Source: Candidatus Pyrohabitans jungbluthii
Lineage (GTDB): Archaea > Hydrothermarchaeota > Hydrothermarchaeia > Hydrothermarchaeales > BMS3B
Assembly: GCA_002010065.2 (NCBI GenBank)
Contig: MTMD02000005.1
Location: 1-64,000 of the forward strand
Length of the DNA: 64,000 nucleotides
Reading direction: 5' to 3'
Shown here: positions 53,665 through 63,297 of the stretch, in pieces
Numbering within the stretch: the stretch's first letter is position 1
Layout of the letters: every line of letters starts with the position of its first letter
The notes under the pieces: generated by a model
What the model saw: only the letters and a program-made list of their open reading frames with translations
What the model was told of the DNA's origin: nothing
Databases searched by the model: none
Made by a program: the position numbers and the translations under genes

Positions 53665-54369
53665 TCAATAAACCTCTAAGCACGAGCCATAGTCAAGCTT
53701 TACCTCACCTTTGCACAGCGCCACTATTGCAGAGGCAACCTCCTCTGGAGAGCGCAGCTTTGAGAAGTCGTCCTCAGGGTAGAGGGAGCGGTACATCGCT
53801 GTATCCGTACCTCCTGGACAGACGGCATAAACTTTAACTTTTGGTGAGACCTCGTACGCGAGGGCTTCGGTTAAGCCAAGTACGGCGAACTTGCTGGCGC
53901 AGTAGGCGCTGAGCTCAGGGAAGCCCATCTTTCCCATGCCGGAGGAGACGTTTACTATGATGCCGCCCCTCTCCAGCATGCCGCTGCGCAGCGCTTCGCG
54001 GCAGCACAGGAATACGCCCTTTACATTCGTCGCCATTATGTTATCAAACTCCTTCTCATCTGTATCTATTAGTCGCTTTCGTATCGCCACGCCGGCGTTG
54101 TTTATCAGTATCTCTACCCTGCCAAGCTCACTGGCGGCTGCGAACATAGCTTTAACCTGAGCAACGCTGCGAACGTCAGTGGGTACCGTCAGCGCCTCGC
54201 CGCCTTCGTGGGAGATTTCATCTGCCACGCGCTCAAGCTCGCTTCTCGTGCGCGAGGCAAGCACCACCTTGACGCCTTCCTGTGCGAGGAGCTTGGCTGT
54301 GGCAGCGCCTATCCCACGTCCTGCACCTGTGACCACTGCAACCTTTCCCTTGAGCTGCATCTTTCCCAT
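53665..54369 (-). CDS. Short-chain dehydrogenase/reductase
   Basis: A 234-residue classical SDR: VAVVTGAGRGIGAATAKLLAQEG (TGxxxGxG cofactor loop), NNAG, catalytic Ser in VNVSSG, and YCASK (YxxxK). NADP(H) or NAD(H) is possible; the Asp/Arg position after beta2 (ASRTRSE) favours NADP. Substrate unknown. Two starts, ATG 54369 and a second in-frame ATG three codons later, are close. It is upstream of purE on the same strand, 9 bp apart, with no obvious functional link. Confidence 0.9.
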   Translation of the reverse strand: MGKMQLKGKVAVVTGAGRGIGAATAKLLAQEGVKVVLASRTRSELERVADEISHEGGEALTVPTDVRSVAQVKAMFAAASELGRVEILINNAGVAIRKRLIDTDEKEFDNIMATNVKGVFLCCREALRSGMLERGGIIVNVSSGMGKMGFPELSAYCASKFAVLGLTEALAYEVSPKVKVYAVCPGGTDTAMYRSLYPEDDFSKLRSPEEVASAIVALCKGEVKLDYGSCLEVY

Positions 54370-54440
54370 GTTCCTTTGCAGGCCGATTTAAATAAAGGTT
54401 GTGGAAATACTTATTTATCCTCATAAGCAGAGGCAGAGGC

Positions 54441-56366
54441 ATGTTCGAGATAAAGTATAAAGACGGTGCAGGAAGAGCAGGTGTGTTCGAAGTTCATGGC
54501 AAAAAGCTGGAGACGCCTTACCTCTTCCCTGTAATAAATCCCAAGCGTCAGGTGCTTGATGTAAAGGAGATTGAGAGGCTTGGCTTTAATGGCATAATCA
54601 CCAACTCCTACATAATCTACCGCGATCCTGCGCTGAGACAGCGTGCTTTAGAGCGAGGAATCCACGCTCTTATTGGCTTTGACGGTGTGGTGATGACCGA
54701 CTCGGGCTCCTTCCAACTATACCAGTATGGCAGGGTTGAGGTCTCTCCCAGTGAGATAGTGCATTTCCAGGATGAGATAGGCGTGGACATAGGTGTGATT
54801 CTTGACATTCCTACACCTCCAGATGTGGGCTATGAGCGTGCGGAGCGGGAGCTTGAGGAGACACTGACCCGTGCCAAGGAGGCGGCTAGGCTTAGCAGAA
54901 AAATGCTCCTCGCAGGCACAGTGCAGGGCTCCACCTATGCTGAGCTAAGGGAGCGCGCAGCTTCAGGAATAGCAGCGCTGGGTTTCGACGTGCATGCAAT
55001 AGGGGGCGTGGTTCCCCTCATGGAGGAGTACCGCTTCGCCGACCTCGCAAGGGTAATCCTCCATGCGAAGCTTAAGCTGGGGCATGCGAAGCCGGTGCAT
55101 CTATTTGGTGCTGGGCATCCCATAGTATTTGCCTTCGCCTCGCTCTTGGGATGCGACCTCTTTGACAGCGCCTCCTATGCCCTCTACGCCAGGGATGGGC
55201 GCTACATCACCGCGAGGGGTACGTATAAGCTTGAGGAGCTTCACGAACTTCCCTGCTCGTGTGAGGTTTGTGCAGAGCACTCTGCAAGGGAGCTTAAGGG
55301 CTTAGAGGCAGAAGAACGCGAACAGCTGCTGGCGAAGCACAACCTCATCGCCTGCCTGGAGGAGATAAAACGCGTGAGGCAGGCGATATACGAGGGCTCG
55401 CTGTGGGAGCTTGTGGAGCAGCGAGCGAGGGCGCATCCAGCATTGCTCGAGGCGCTGCGTGTCCTTAAGGGCTATTCGCCCCAGCTTGAACGCCTGGAGC
55501 CCGTGACAAAGCGCTCAGCCTTTTTCTACTCAGGCATGGAATCACTCTCGCGTCCGGCAGTGGCGAGGCACATTGAGAGGCTTTCCTGGATTGAGCGCGT
55601 GGGTAAAGAGCTTGTGCTTTTGCCCGACTGCGAGAAGCCGTACTCGCGCACCTATCGCTTGGCGAGCAGTGAGCGCTACCACGTATGCATAGCCTCGCCG
55701 GTCTTTGGGATAATCCCCCTGGAGATTGAGGAGACGTACCCCTTAACCCAGCATGAGGGTGTTGCTACGCTTGACAGGGAGCAGCTAGCCTTCATGCGTC
55801 GTGTTATAGCTGAGTACGCTCAGCGTTTTACAAAGGTGCATTACCACACTAGCTTGGAATTTCTGGGCATCGAAGGCGAAGCTTTCGACGAAGTTTCGCA
55901 ATTTCGCTTTGCTGGCGGGGAGGAGCTTAAGCTGCGAGCCCTCGCTGATTACCAGCTTGGCAAGGGCGCGGGCGAGGTGCTATTCGCTGGCGCCAGGGCA
56001 GAGTACTCCAGGCGTACCGGCAGAATAAGGCGCGCTTTTGTTGATGGCGAACTAGTAGCGACGCTGCGCGCCAGCGACGGTATAGTTGTGCCGACCATAG
56101 CTGGAGCAGAGCGCCTGCTTCGCCTTCGCTACCCGCGATGCCGTGTCGTCGTTGCAGAAGAAGCCAGGCAATTCGCAAAAGAGGGTAAGAGCGTTTTTGC
56201 GAAGTTCGTTGTAGATTGCGACCCCGAGATAAGGGCTATGCAGGAAGTTGTTGTGGTGGATGAAAGCGATGAGCTTTTAGCCACGGGCACATCGCTGCTG
56301 AGCGCCGAGGAAATGCTGGAGTTTGAGCGTGGGATAGCTGTAAAGCCGAGGCACAGGAGGCGTTAG
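54441..56366 (+). CDS. tgtA: Archaeosine tRNA-guanine transglycosylase (TgtA)
   Basis: A 641-residue enzyme that replaces G15 of tRNA by preQ0, the first step to archaeosine. The catalytic half has DSGSFQ (nucleophile region near VMTDSGSFQLY), RDG and the zinc-binding CSCEVC with a following Cys/His. The C-terminal part is the archaeal-specific extension with a PUA domain ending EMLEFERGIAVKPRHR, which binds the tRNA acceptor stem. ATG 54441 is chosen; a longer reading from 54399 lacks conserved sequence. With NcsA, Elp3, Trm-G10 and RNase Z, this window is rich in tRNA enzymes. Confidence 0.95.
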   Translation: MFEIKYKDGAGRAGVFEVHGKKLETPYLFPVINPKRQVLDVKEIERLGFNGIITNSYIIYRDPALRQRALERGIHALIGFDGVVMTDSGSFQLYQYGRVEVSPSEIVHFQDEIGVDIGVILDIPTPPDVGYERAERELEETLTRAKEAARLSRKMLLAGTVQGSTYAELRERAASGIAALGFDVHAIGGVVPLMEEYRFADLARVILHAKLKLGHAKPVHLFGAGHPIVFAFASLLGCDLFDSASYALYARDGRYITARGTYKLEELHELPCSCEVCAEHSARELKGLEAEEREQLLAKHNLIACLEEIKRVRQAIYEGSLWELVEQRARAHPALLEALRVLKGYSPQLERLEPVTKRSAFFYSGMESLSRPAVARHIERLSWIERVGKELVLLPDCEKPYSRTYRLASSERYHVCIASPVFGIIPLEIEETYPLTQHEGVATLDREQLAFMRRVIAEYAQRFTKVHYHTSLEFLGIEGEAFDEVSQFRFAGGEELKLRALADYQLGKGAGEVLFAGARAEYSRRTGRIRRAFVDGELVATLRASDGIVVPTIAGAERLLRLRYPRCRVVVAEEARQFAKEGKSVFAKFVVDCDPEIRAMQEVVVVDESDELLATGTSLLSAEEMLEFERGIAVKPRHRRR

Positions 56367-56367
56367 C

Positions 56368-57144
56368 TTGAAGGCTGCGCGGGTGCTTCGCGAGGCACTG
56401 GCGCTTCTCCGCGCGGAGCCCAAGCTTTTCGTACCCCGAATCGCCACTACCTTCATCTATACCGCCTTTCTGCTCTACCTCAGCAAGGTGCTCTATGAAG
56501 TTGTGCTCATGCTTCAGCGTGGCGAAGTGGCTGGAATAAAAGCCCTCGCTCTGCCTTTAGTAGCCAGCCTCCCCGCTATTCTCGCGGTGGATATGCTCAC
56601 CTATGGCATGTACGCCTCACTGGCGGCGCAACATAGGCGTGGTGAGGTCTCCCTTATTCTTGCGCTGAGGCAAGCGCTCTCGCGGTGGCGAAGCCTCCTG
56701 GCGATAGGCGTCGCTGCCCTGCTCTTCGTAGCCTGCGTTTTCCTTATCAGCTCTCTAACCCTAGCCGGCTTCATGTACACCCGCTCTGCCCTCTTCGCAC
56801 TGGTAACCCTGGGGATATCCTTACTTGGCGTTGTGGTTTTTGCGCTGCTCTTCTTCTTTGCCGTGCCGGTGACTGTGCTCGAGGGCAGGAGCTTTCTCGC
56901 CACAATGGAAAGAAGCGCCTCTCTTGGAGTGAGGCGAAGCAGCGAGGTGGTGGCACTGAACCTGTTCTTCATGCTCCTCATATTCATAACCATGCTCATA
57001 GGCATGGCCACGCAGTTCAGGGGCAAGGCTTTTGCTGCGGGAGTTGTGCTATTCTTAATTGGAAGGCTGATTCAGGCGGTGGTTTACACCTACATGAGTG
57101 TGGTCGCGCCTACGGCTTACCTGCTGGAGGAAGAGGATGGTTGA
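56368..57144 (+). CDS. Hypothetical polytopic membrane protein
   Basis: A 258-residue protein with about six membrane helices, including PLVASLPAILAVDMLTYGMYASLA and VALNLFFMLLIFITMLIGMA. I do not recognise a named family; it resembles archaeal DUF-type proteins with a helical N-terminal amphipathic start. TTG 56368 has AGGAGG 10 nt upstream, so it is the likely initiation codon, 1 bp after tgtA. It overlaps the nuclease gene by 8 bp, forming an operon tgtA-membrane-nuclease-DUF2227. Confidence 0.65.
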   Translation: MKAARVLREALALLRAEPKLFVPRIATTFIYTAFLLYLSKVLYEVVLMLQRGEVAGIKALALPLVASLPAILAVDMLTYGMYASLAAQHRRGEVSLILALRQALSRWRSLLAIGVAALLFVACVFLISSLTLAGFMYTRSALFALVTLGISLLGVVVFALLFFFAVPVTVLEGRSFLATMERSASLGVRRSSEVVALNLFFMLLIFITMLIGMATQFRGKAFAAGVVLFLIGRLIQAVVYTYMSVVAPTAYLLEEEDG

Positions 57145-57805
57145 GGTAATTGCGGATGTTCGCGAGCAGGCTTCGCAGGTGCCTGTACTGCTCCAGGAGC
57201 TAGGGGCTAAGGTAAAACTGCGCAGCCTTACTGTCGCCGACTATGTGGTGAGTGAGCGCGTTGGCATAGAGCGCAAGTCAGCGCGAGACTATCTGTCGTC
57301 GCTTTTTTCTGGCAGGCTTTTCGACCAGGCGAGCAGGCTGAGTGAGGCTTATGAAAAGCCGGTGATACTCATCGAAGGCTACTTAGAGGAGGAGCTCGAC
57401 TGGTTCAATAACTTCTCTGCCATATGGGGTAGCCTCTTTTCGCTTAGCCTCGACATGGGCGTAACGGTACTTCAGGCAAAAGACCAGGCGTCTGTGGCTA
57501 GGGCGATTCTCACCCTTGCAAGGAGGGAGCAGGAGGAGCGGCGCTCAAAGCCGAGGATTAGAGCTAAGCCCAGAATGCTGAGCATGGATGAAAAACAGGT
57601 GTTCTTGGTGAGCGGGCTGCCTAGCGTTGGTACAGAGCTCGCAGAGCGCCTGCTCGCCCATTTCCGTACGCCGCGAAGAGTTTTCGCCGCAAAGGAAAGG
57701 GAGCTGGTGAAGGTGCCGGGGATAGGCAGGAAAAAGGCTCGCAGCATAGCGAGGGTACTCGACTCAGAGTTCCGCTCTTTTAAGCAGGCTTCGCTGGAGG
57801 AGTGA
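57137..57805 (+). CDS. XPF/ERCC4-type nuclease with helix-hairpin-helix pair
   Basis: A 222-residue protein. The ERCC4 nuclease motif VERKS-type reads VGIERKSARDYLSS, preceded by VIADVREQASQVP and followed by PVILIEG, giving the GDXnERKx3D pattern. The C-terminal third holds a tandem helix-hairpin-helix (LPSVGTELAERLLAHF and VPGIGRKKARSIARVLD). This matches the nuclease-HhH half of archaeal XPF/Hef, acting on branched or damaged DNA. There is no helicase part; archaeal XPF is often this short. It overlaps its neighbours on both sides. Confidence 0.9.
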   Translation: MVEVIADVREQASQVPVLLQELGAKVKLRSLTVADYVVSERVGIERKSARDYLSSLFSGRLFDQASRLSEAYEKPVILIEGYLEEELDWFNNFSAIWGSLFSLSLDMGVTVLQAKDQASVARAILTLARREQEERRSKPRIRAKPRMLSMDEKQVFLVSGLPSVGTELAERLLAHFRTPRRVFAAKERELVKVPGIGRKKARSIARVLDSEFRSFKQASLEE

Positions 57806-58251
57806 GCTTGCCGAGGGATGAGGTGCATGTCATTGTGGGCGTGGTTGTGCTTATCCCAGTGCTGCACCTTGCTTGGGAGCGCCTCTCCCCCAGTGATGTG
57901 CTCCTTTTTACCCTCGCCTACCTGTTCAGTCTGCTGTGGCTTTCCCCTGACTTGGACCTGGATAAGGGCTCCAGAAGCATGCGTCGCTGGGGCATACTTG
58001 CGGCGATATGGGTGCCCTACGCAAAACTAATGCGCCATCGCGGGCTGAGCCACAGCCTTTTTGCGGGTTTCGTCACGAGGCTTGCCTACCTGGCGGTGTT
58101 TCTCCTGCCCGTCATCTCTCTCATTGATCGTGGGCTTAACCTTAATCTCAGCGCCGCAAGCGTGGGTGTTTTTGTTCTAGGGATGTGGGTTCCCCATGCT
58201 CTCCACGTGCTCCTCGACAGGCTCGACGAAGCTCTCGGAGGAAGGCTCTAG
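57802..58251 (+). CDS. DUF2227-type membrane metal-binding protein
   Basis: A 149-residue protein with several hydrophobic segments and conserved polar motifs: LLWLSPDLDLDKGSRSMRRWG, IWVPYAKLMRHRGLSHSLFAG. These match the DUF2227 putative metal-binding membrane proteins. Function is unknown; the HRGLSHS motif resembles the metal site of the LexA-regulated, membrane-bound metal-dependent hydrolase group. Starts 4 bp inside the nuclease gene; overlaps the PLD gene by 4 bp. Confidence 0.75.
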   Translation: MSLPRDEVHVIVGVVVLIPVLHLAWERLSPSDVLLFTLAYLFSLLWLSPDLDLDKGSRSMRRWGILAAIWVPYAKLMRHRGLSHSLFAGFVTRLAYLAVFLLPVISLIDRGLNLNLSAASVGVFVLGMWVPHALHVLLDRLDEALGGRL

Positions 58252-59453
58252 CGGCGGCTGCGCAGCCTAATCGCTAAAGCTAGGAGTAGTACTGCAAGCA
58301 CTGCAAAAATCGCCAGGTTCTGTTTGCTTCTATCATCCCCGCTCCTCTCCCAGTCCTCTAAGAAAAGTTTCTCGAAATAGCGCGCTGGCGAGCCGTAGAT
58401 TATCACATTCACCTCGCGGTTCTTCTTGGGCGAGTGCTCATTCCAGTTCATGCTTCCCAGCATCACAGCTTTGCCGTCGACCACCATGCCCTTGAGGTGG
58501 TACTTCTTGATTTTGTTATTTGTCTTAGCGAGGCGTGCCTCAAGCGGGAGGTTCTCTCTCTGCGCGATCTCATTCACATAGCGAACGGTGCGCAGGTTGC
58601 TCCTAGGGTCATCTTCCTTCACATGGTACCAGGTGGAGTCCAGAAGTATCTTTACCTCCACACCACGACGAGCCGCATTTATCGCCTCCTCTAGGAAGAG
58701 ATTGGGCGTTGTAGCAGGCGAGCCCTCCTTTGTTTTGCCCCAGTAGGTGTATATGTAGAATTGCTCTATGTAGATAGAGCGGTTCGCACTTCTAAGCAGG
58801 GCAAGCGTGGCGTCTATCGCATTCTCAGGGGCAATAACCGCAACCACAGGGAAATTGCCCATGAAGCTCCTTCCGGTAAAGCGGGCTTTCGTCTCGCTCA
58901 TGGCTAAGTCAGCGCCTTCCTTGCCTTGGTATCTCACGCTTTGCCTGAGGTCTGCGAAGAAAATCTCTGCGAGAAATCTTGATAGCTCCTCGCTTGCAAG
59001 GATAGCGCCCCACCCACGGTTGCCCTTCCCATACACTGGAAACCCGCTGTCACCAAAATTTTCAGTGGTTATCAGAACGCTTGCATTGTCTGCAATGGCG
59101 TACTTAGCATGGTTAAACCTCAGCTTGCCGTCGTAAAGATAGACCTCTGCCCCATTCGCGGCAAGCGTGCTGAGAAGCATGCGCTCCTTCTCCGGCATAC
59201 CTCCGGCTGGTGCCTTGTCAACCATAACCACGACCTGGGTGCCCTCTTCAAGTTCCCTGAGCAGCGCCCCCGCTATCTCTTCGCTGGTGAATGTGTAAAC
59301 GTTAATATAGAGCGAGGTGTTTGAAGAGTCTATGAAGCTGGTAAGTGTGGCAAGCGCTGACTCTGGCGAGGAGAATGCTGTAACCTGTGTGGCGGTGAAT
59401 TCCGTTGAGTATGCGCATGGGAGCAGGAGTAGTATGAGGAGTATGTATCTCAT
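58248..59453 (-). CDS. Secreted phospholipase D-family protein
   Basis: A 401-residue protein with signal peptide MRYILLILLLLPCAYS and a C-terminal membrane anchor with basic tail (LAIFAVLAVLLLALAIRLRSRR). The two HxK motifs of PLD superfamily are present: HAKYAIADNASVLITTEN and YHLKGMVVDGKAVMLGSMNWNEHS. Cleavage of phosphodiesters outside the cell (lipids or nucleic acid) is expected; nucleases of this superfamily, Nuc-like, have similar size. It is convergent to the DUF2227 gene with a 4-bp overlap and has its own AT-rich promoter region at 59454-59542. Confidence 0.85.
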   Translation of the reverse strand: MRYILLILLLLPCAYSTEFTATQVTAFSSPESALATLTSFIDSSNTSLYINVYTFTSEEIAGALLRELEEGTQVVVMVDKAPAGGMPEKERMLLSTLAANGAEVYLYDGKLRFNHAKYAIADNASVLITTENFGDSGFPVYGKGNRGWGAILASEELSRFLAEIFFADLRQSVRYQGKEGADLAMSETKARFTGRSFMGNFPVVAVIAPENAIDATLALLRSANRSIYIEQFYIYTYWGKTKEGSPATTPNLFLEEAINAARRGVEVKILLDSTWYHVKEDDPRSNLRTVRYVNEIAQRENLPLEARLAKTNNKIKKYHLKGMVVDGKAVMLGSMNWNEHSPKKNREVNVIIYGSPARYFEKLFLEDWERSGDDRSKQNLAIFAVLAVLLLALAIRLRSRR

Positions 59454-59542
59454 TGTCTAAAGTATTTCAATACTCGATAAAAAGGTTCACCCATCAAAAG
59501 AATTAAAAATTTTGACGCCTATATAAGAGAAGGTTGCCCCGC

Positions 59543-61225
59543 ATGAAAGATGCGAACTTTAAGCTCTGGAAAGATGTTGTAGAAAACCTGGATGAGGCTG
59601 TGCATGTAATCAACAGAGATTTTAAGATAGTCCTCGCCAACCGTAGGCTCGCTGAACTTGTGGGTCTGCAGAAGGAGGAAATAACAGGAAAGAAGCTTTT
59701 TGAGCTTTTTCCTGCAGAGAAGGGGGTTGAGAGGGAGTACTTAGAGGTTTTTAACTCGGGAGAGGGATTGCGAACCACCGAAAGAATGGTATTTGGAGGT
59801 AAAGAGTACTACATGAGGACAACAAAGCTCCCTCTTGACCTGAAGGGTGAGAGGCTTGTTTTAACAATTATTCGCGATGTAACTGATGAAGAACTCGCCA
59901 AAAAGGAAATATTGAAACTTAAAAACTTTAGTGATAGTATTTTTGAGAGTATATCCACTGGAATAATGGTCCTCGACAGAGATTTTAAGATAAGGGCTAT
60001 GAATGCATACCAAGTGGAGCACATGCGCAGGTTTGGAAAGCTTAATATAAATCGTGAGGAGGTAATCGGGAAGCATTTCAGTGAGATAAGCACGCTGCTA
60101 GAGGAGGAGCATCGCGGCGAAAGCTTCAGGGAGCTTTTCAGACGTGTGCTGGAGCAAGGCGAGGTTATAAAGATTTACAACCATGAGCATCGCTCAAAGG
60201 CAGGGGCTACAGTTTATCTAAACTTTACGCTTCAGCCCTTGAGAGGAGCAGGCGGTGAAATAGAGGGGGTAGTACTTCTCAGTGAGGATGCCACCGAAAA
60301 AGCTATGCTGGAGCAGGAGGTTGAGCAGAGCAGGGACTTTCTCAAGAGAATACTTGAAAGCCTAGGTCAGGGTGTCGTCGTTGTAGACCGGGAATTCAGG
60401 ATTTTAATGTGCAATACAGCCTACACTGAGATGGCTGGGCTAAGCAGGGAAGAGATTATTGGAAAGAAGTGTTATGAGGTTGCTCACCTCCGGCAATGGT
60501 CATGCGCAGAGGAAAGGGAACTCTGTCCTGCTGTTGAGGTTTTTTCAACCGGAAAGCCCGTAAAGGTTGTGCATGAGCATCGCAGAAAAGACGGGAGTAG
60601 CTATTACGCTGAGGTAAACGCGTATCCTCTGAGAAACGATAGGGGTGAAGTGGTTCAGGTTATAGAGATGGTAAACGACATAACAGAGAGATACGAGCTT
60701 GAAAAGAAGCTGAGGGAGACGAGGGACTTCCTTAACAATATTGTAAAAAGCTCCGGGGATGCAATAGTAGCAACCGACTTGGAGGGCAGGATAACCTTCT
60801 GGAGCCAGGGAGCAGAGAATTTGTTTGGCTACAAAGCGAAGGAAATGCTGGGTGGGAGCATATACGACCTATATCCTGAGGAGTTTAAGGTTAAGAGGAA
60901 GAGAATGGAGGAGTTCCTCCTAGAGTATCCTGAAAATGCAATAAGAAACTACAGGATGAAGATTTACAAAAAGGACGGTAAACTTGTGGATATAAGCCTC
61001 TCCCTTTCTCTGCTAAAGGATGCAAAGGGCGAGCCCATCGGCATGGTTGGTATATCCAAAGATATAACCAGAGAAGTTAAGGCTGAAGAGGAACTGAAGC
61101 GAAAGATACGTGAGCTTGAGGACTTCTACAACATGGCGATTGGAAGGGAAATAAAGATGATAGAACTCAAAAATGAGATTGAGAGGCTGCGTGAGGAGAT
61201 TCGCAGGTTGCGAGGCGAAGCGTGA
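59543..61225 (+). CDS. Multi-PAS signalling protein without kinase domain
   Basis: A 560-residue protein made of four PAS/PAC units in series (about 10-120, 125-255, 260-385, 390-515), for example [27 protein letters not shown] and [34 protein letters not shown] motifs end in DITE-type sequences. The C-terminus is a charged helix ([28 protein letters not shown]) able to form a coiled coil. There is no histidine-kinase or output domain. The next gene, a PAS histidine kinase, starts 4 bp before its stop. The pair may be one split sensor. Confidence 0.85.
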   Translation: MKDANFKLWKDVVENLDEAVHVINRDFKIVLANRRLAELVGLQKEEITGKKLFELFPAEKGVEREYLEVFNSGEGLRTTERMVFGGKEYYMRTTKLPLDLKGERLVLTIIRDVTDEELAKKEILKLKNFSDSIFESISTGIMVLDRDFKIRAMNAYQVEHMRRFGKLNINREEVIGKHFSEISTLLEEEHRGESFRELFRRVLEQGEVIKIYNHEHRSKAGATVYLNFTLQPLRGAGGEIEGVVLLSEDATEKAMLEQEVEQSRDFLKRILESLGQGVVVVDREFRILMCNTAYTEMAGLSREEIIGKKCYEVAHLRQWSCAEERELCPAVEVFSTGKPVKVVHEHRRKDGSSYYAEVNAYPLRNDRGEVVQVIEMVNDITERYELEKKLRETRDFLNNIVKSSGDAIVATDLEGRITFWSQGAENLFGYKAKEMLGGSIYDLYPEEFKVKRKRMEEFLLEYPENAIRNYRMKIYKKDGKLVDISLSLSLLKDAKGEPIGMVGISKDITREVKAEEELKRKIRELEDFYNMAIGREIKMIELKNEIERLREEIRRLRGEA

Positions 61226-62712
61226 TGCTCAAATTTCTGAGAGAGCTCACTGCGACAATAAAAACTCATAGGCTGAGTATTGCAATAGGTGTAAGTGGTT
61301 GGCTCCTGCTCATCCTCTATCTCACCTATGAATACAAAGCCATGGCTGGTCTCCGGGGGCTTATTGCTCACCTCACAAGAATTGACCCCATATTTCTCAC
61401 ATTTCACATTATGATTTTCCTCGCCCCGGTGGTTTCAACAGCTTTCGCCTACCTAGTGAGCAAAAAGATTGAGCTTGAAGCTGAGCTCAGAAAACACACA
61501 GAAGAGCTGATAAAGATAGTCGAGGAGAGAACAACGCAACTTAGGCACTACTCGGAGCATCTGAAGGAGCTTGTGGATGAGCGCACCGCTGAGCTTCGCG
61601 CCATTCTTGTTGCCTCGATGGATGCGGTGATAAATTTCAGCAGCAGGGGCGAGATTCTGATGTGGAGTCGAGGAGCAGAAGATATCCTCGGCTATAGTGA
61701 AGCTGAGGTTGCCGGTGAAGCCTTTGAGAATCTCTTTCCCCCGGAGATTAGGGAGGAGCTAAGGGAACTCATCAAAAAGGCGAGAATTGAGGGATTTGCA
61801 AGGCAGGGAGAACTCAAGATGCGCAGAAAAGACGGAAGCGTTATCGATGTAGAGATGACCTTGACATCCCTGGGTAAGCTGGGATTCACCGCAATAGTGC
61901 GCGACATTACCCAGAGGAAACAATATGAGGAGATGCTCAAGCGCAGCCGGGATGCGTACTTCAATATGCTCCAAGACTTGGAGAAGGCACATGAGGAACT
62001 AAAGTTTGCCTATAATGAGCTTCGGGAGATAGACAGGATTAAAACCGACATAATATCCAATGTAAGCCATGAACTAAAGACGCCGCTAACTGTGGCGAGG
62101 GGATTTATAGAGCTTGCTATGGGCGAGGCAAATGATAATGTAAAGGGATACCTCAAGAAGGCTGCAGAGGCTCTCGACAGGCAGAGCCACATAATAGATG
62201 ACCTGGTGAAGGTTGCAGAGATACACAGGGGTGAAATATCGCTTAATTTCGAAGTGGCCGATATTGAGAATATTATATGGGAGGTAGTGGAGAGGAAGGA
62301 AGATATGGCGGCACGCCACAGGGTTAGAATATATGTGGAGCTTGATAACGGTCTGCCTCCTGTTAAGGTTGACGTCAGCGGCATTAAGCATGTGCTCAAC
62401 AACCTACTGGACAATGCGATAAAGTTCAACCGCATAGGGGGGGAGGTGAAGGTAAAGGTAACCAATCCGAAGAGTGGTGGCTATATAGTAATCTGCATTG
62501 AGGACACCGGCATAGGTATAGAAAAGCAGCACCTTGAGAAGATATTCGAGCCTCTGTATCAAGTGGACTCCTCCACCACGAGGCGCTACCCAGGCACGGG
62601 TATGGGCTTAGCCCTAGCAAAGCGCATGGTGGAACTGCACGGCGGAAGCATATGGGCAGAAAGCGAGCCGGGGAAGGGGAGCAAGTTCTGCTTTACCCTG
62701 CCCGTTGAATAA
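61222..62712 (+). CDS. Membrane PAS-domain histidine kinase
   Basis: A 496-residue kinase. Two membrane helices flank a short loop ([20 protein letters not shown] and [22 protein letters not shown]), then a coiled coil, one PAS domain ([36 protein letters not shown]), HisKA with His283 in [11 protein letters not shown], and HATPase_c with [17 protein letters not shown] and [11 protein letters not shown]. It autophosphorylates on His283 and passes phosphate to a receiver domain, possibly the one ending at position 65 or another. It overlaps the PAS-only gene, so both are co-expressed. Confidence 0.92.
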   Translation: MMLKFLRELTATIKTHRLSIAIGVSGWLLLILYLTYEYKAMAGLRGLIAHLTRIDPIFLTFHIMIFLAPVVSTAFAYLVSKKIELEAELRKHTEELIKIVEERTTQLRHYSEHLKELVDERTAELRAILVASMDAVINFSSRGEILMWSRGAEDILGYSEAEVAGEAFENLFPPEIREELRELIKKARIEGFARQGELKMRRKDGSVIDVEMTLTSLGKLGFTAIVRDITQRKQYEEMLKRSRDAYFNMLQDLEKAHEELKFAYNELREIDRIKTDIISNVSHELKTPLTVARGFIELAMGEANDNVKGYLKKAAEALDRQSHIIDDLVKVAEIHRGEISLNFEVADIENIIWEVVERKEDMAARHRVRIYVELDNGLPPVKVDVSGIKHVLNNLLDNAIKFNRIGGEVKVKVTNPKSGGYIVICIEDTGIGIEKQHLEKIFEPLYQVDSSTTRRYPGTGMGLALAKRMVELHGGSIWAESEPGKGSKFCFTLPVE

Positions 62713-62859
62713 TCAGTGCAGCTTTACTGAGAGGTGCACTAGGAATGCGGCGAAAAGGGCGAGGAGTAGCGCTTTGATAAGGTCGCCGGAGAATAGCCTC
62801 TCCACGGCTATGGTCATGAGCGCAATCGCAGCCAGCTTGATAATATGCTCAAGCTTCAT
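62713..62859 (-). CDS. Small membrane protein of the cytochrome b operon
   Basis: A 48-residue protein on the minus strand: MKLEHIIKLAAIALMTIAVERLFSGDLIKALLLALFAAFLVHLSVKLH. It has two hydrophobic stretches and no Cys. Its ATG overlaps the TGA of the cytochrome b C-terminal gene (ATGA overlap), so it is co-translated. Function unknown; it may be a small subunit of the quinol-oxidising complex. It ends exactly where the kinase gene ends (62712), convergently. Confidence 0.65.
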   Translation of the reverse strand: MKLEHIIKLAAIALMTIAVERLFSGDLIKALLLALFAAFLVHLSVKLH

Positions 62860-63296
62860 GTTAGTAGCTCAGCGTAACTGGTTATGTCTGCGGTGTAGGC
62901 ATAGTAGGCAAGGTAGAGGAGGAGCAGCACGAAAGCAATGCCTGCAATGCTCCAAGCACGCCTTTTCAGGGGGTGCTCTGCCTCTTCCTCGCCCCTGTCT
63001 ATAAAGGGGAGAAGTAGTATTACCAGGAGGATAACCACTGGCAGAGCTACAGCCATGCTCTGGTTGGGGGAGATGTTGCTATCCCAGAAGGCGAGGAAGC
63101 CGAAGAGGGGTGAGAGGTACCACTGCGGCTCTATCGCGGTGATTTCACCCACTTTTGCCTCTTCACCAAGAGGTGCAGGAAAGTAGGCTGCGAGCAGAAG
63201 GAGCACACCCAGCACAAAGCTGGCGACACCTAACTCGCGGACCACCTGGTAGGGGAAGAATGGTATCCTTAGCTCCTGCTTTTTCATCCTCAACAC
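62856..63296 (-). CDS. Cytochrome b C-terminal domain (subunit IV-like)
   Basis: A protein of up to 146 residues (or about 143 from the fourth-codon Met) with three membrane helices. IEPQWYLSPLFGFLAFW corresponds to the PEWY quinol-site motif, but the Glu is Gln here (PQWY). It corresponds to the C-terminal half of bc1 cytochrome b or to subunit IV of b6f, and works with the N-terminal half encoded just upstream. The Glu in PEWY is normally a proton acceptor in quinol oxidation, so the change is notable. It is in a four-gene unit with the cytochrome b N-terminal gene and two small genes. Confidence 0.8.
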   Translation of the reverse strand: MLRMKKQELRIPFFPYQVVRELGVASFVLGVLLLLAAYFPAPLGEEAKVGEITAIEPQWYLSPLFGFLAFWDSNISPNQSMAVALPVVILLVILLLPFIDRGEEEAEHPLKRRAWSIAGIAFVLLLLYLAYYAYTADITSYAELLT

Positions 63297-63297
63297 C

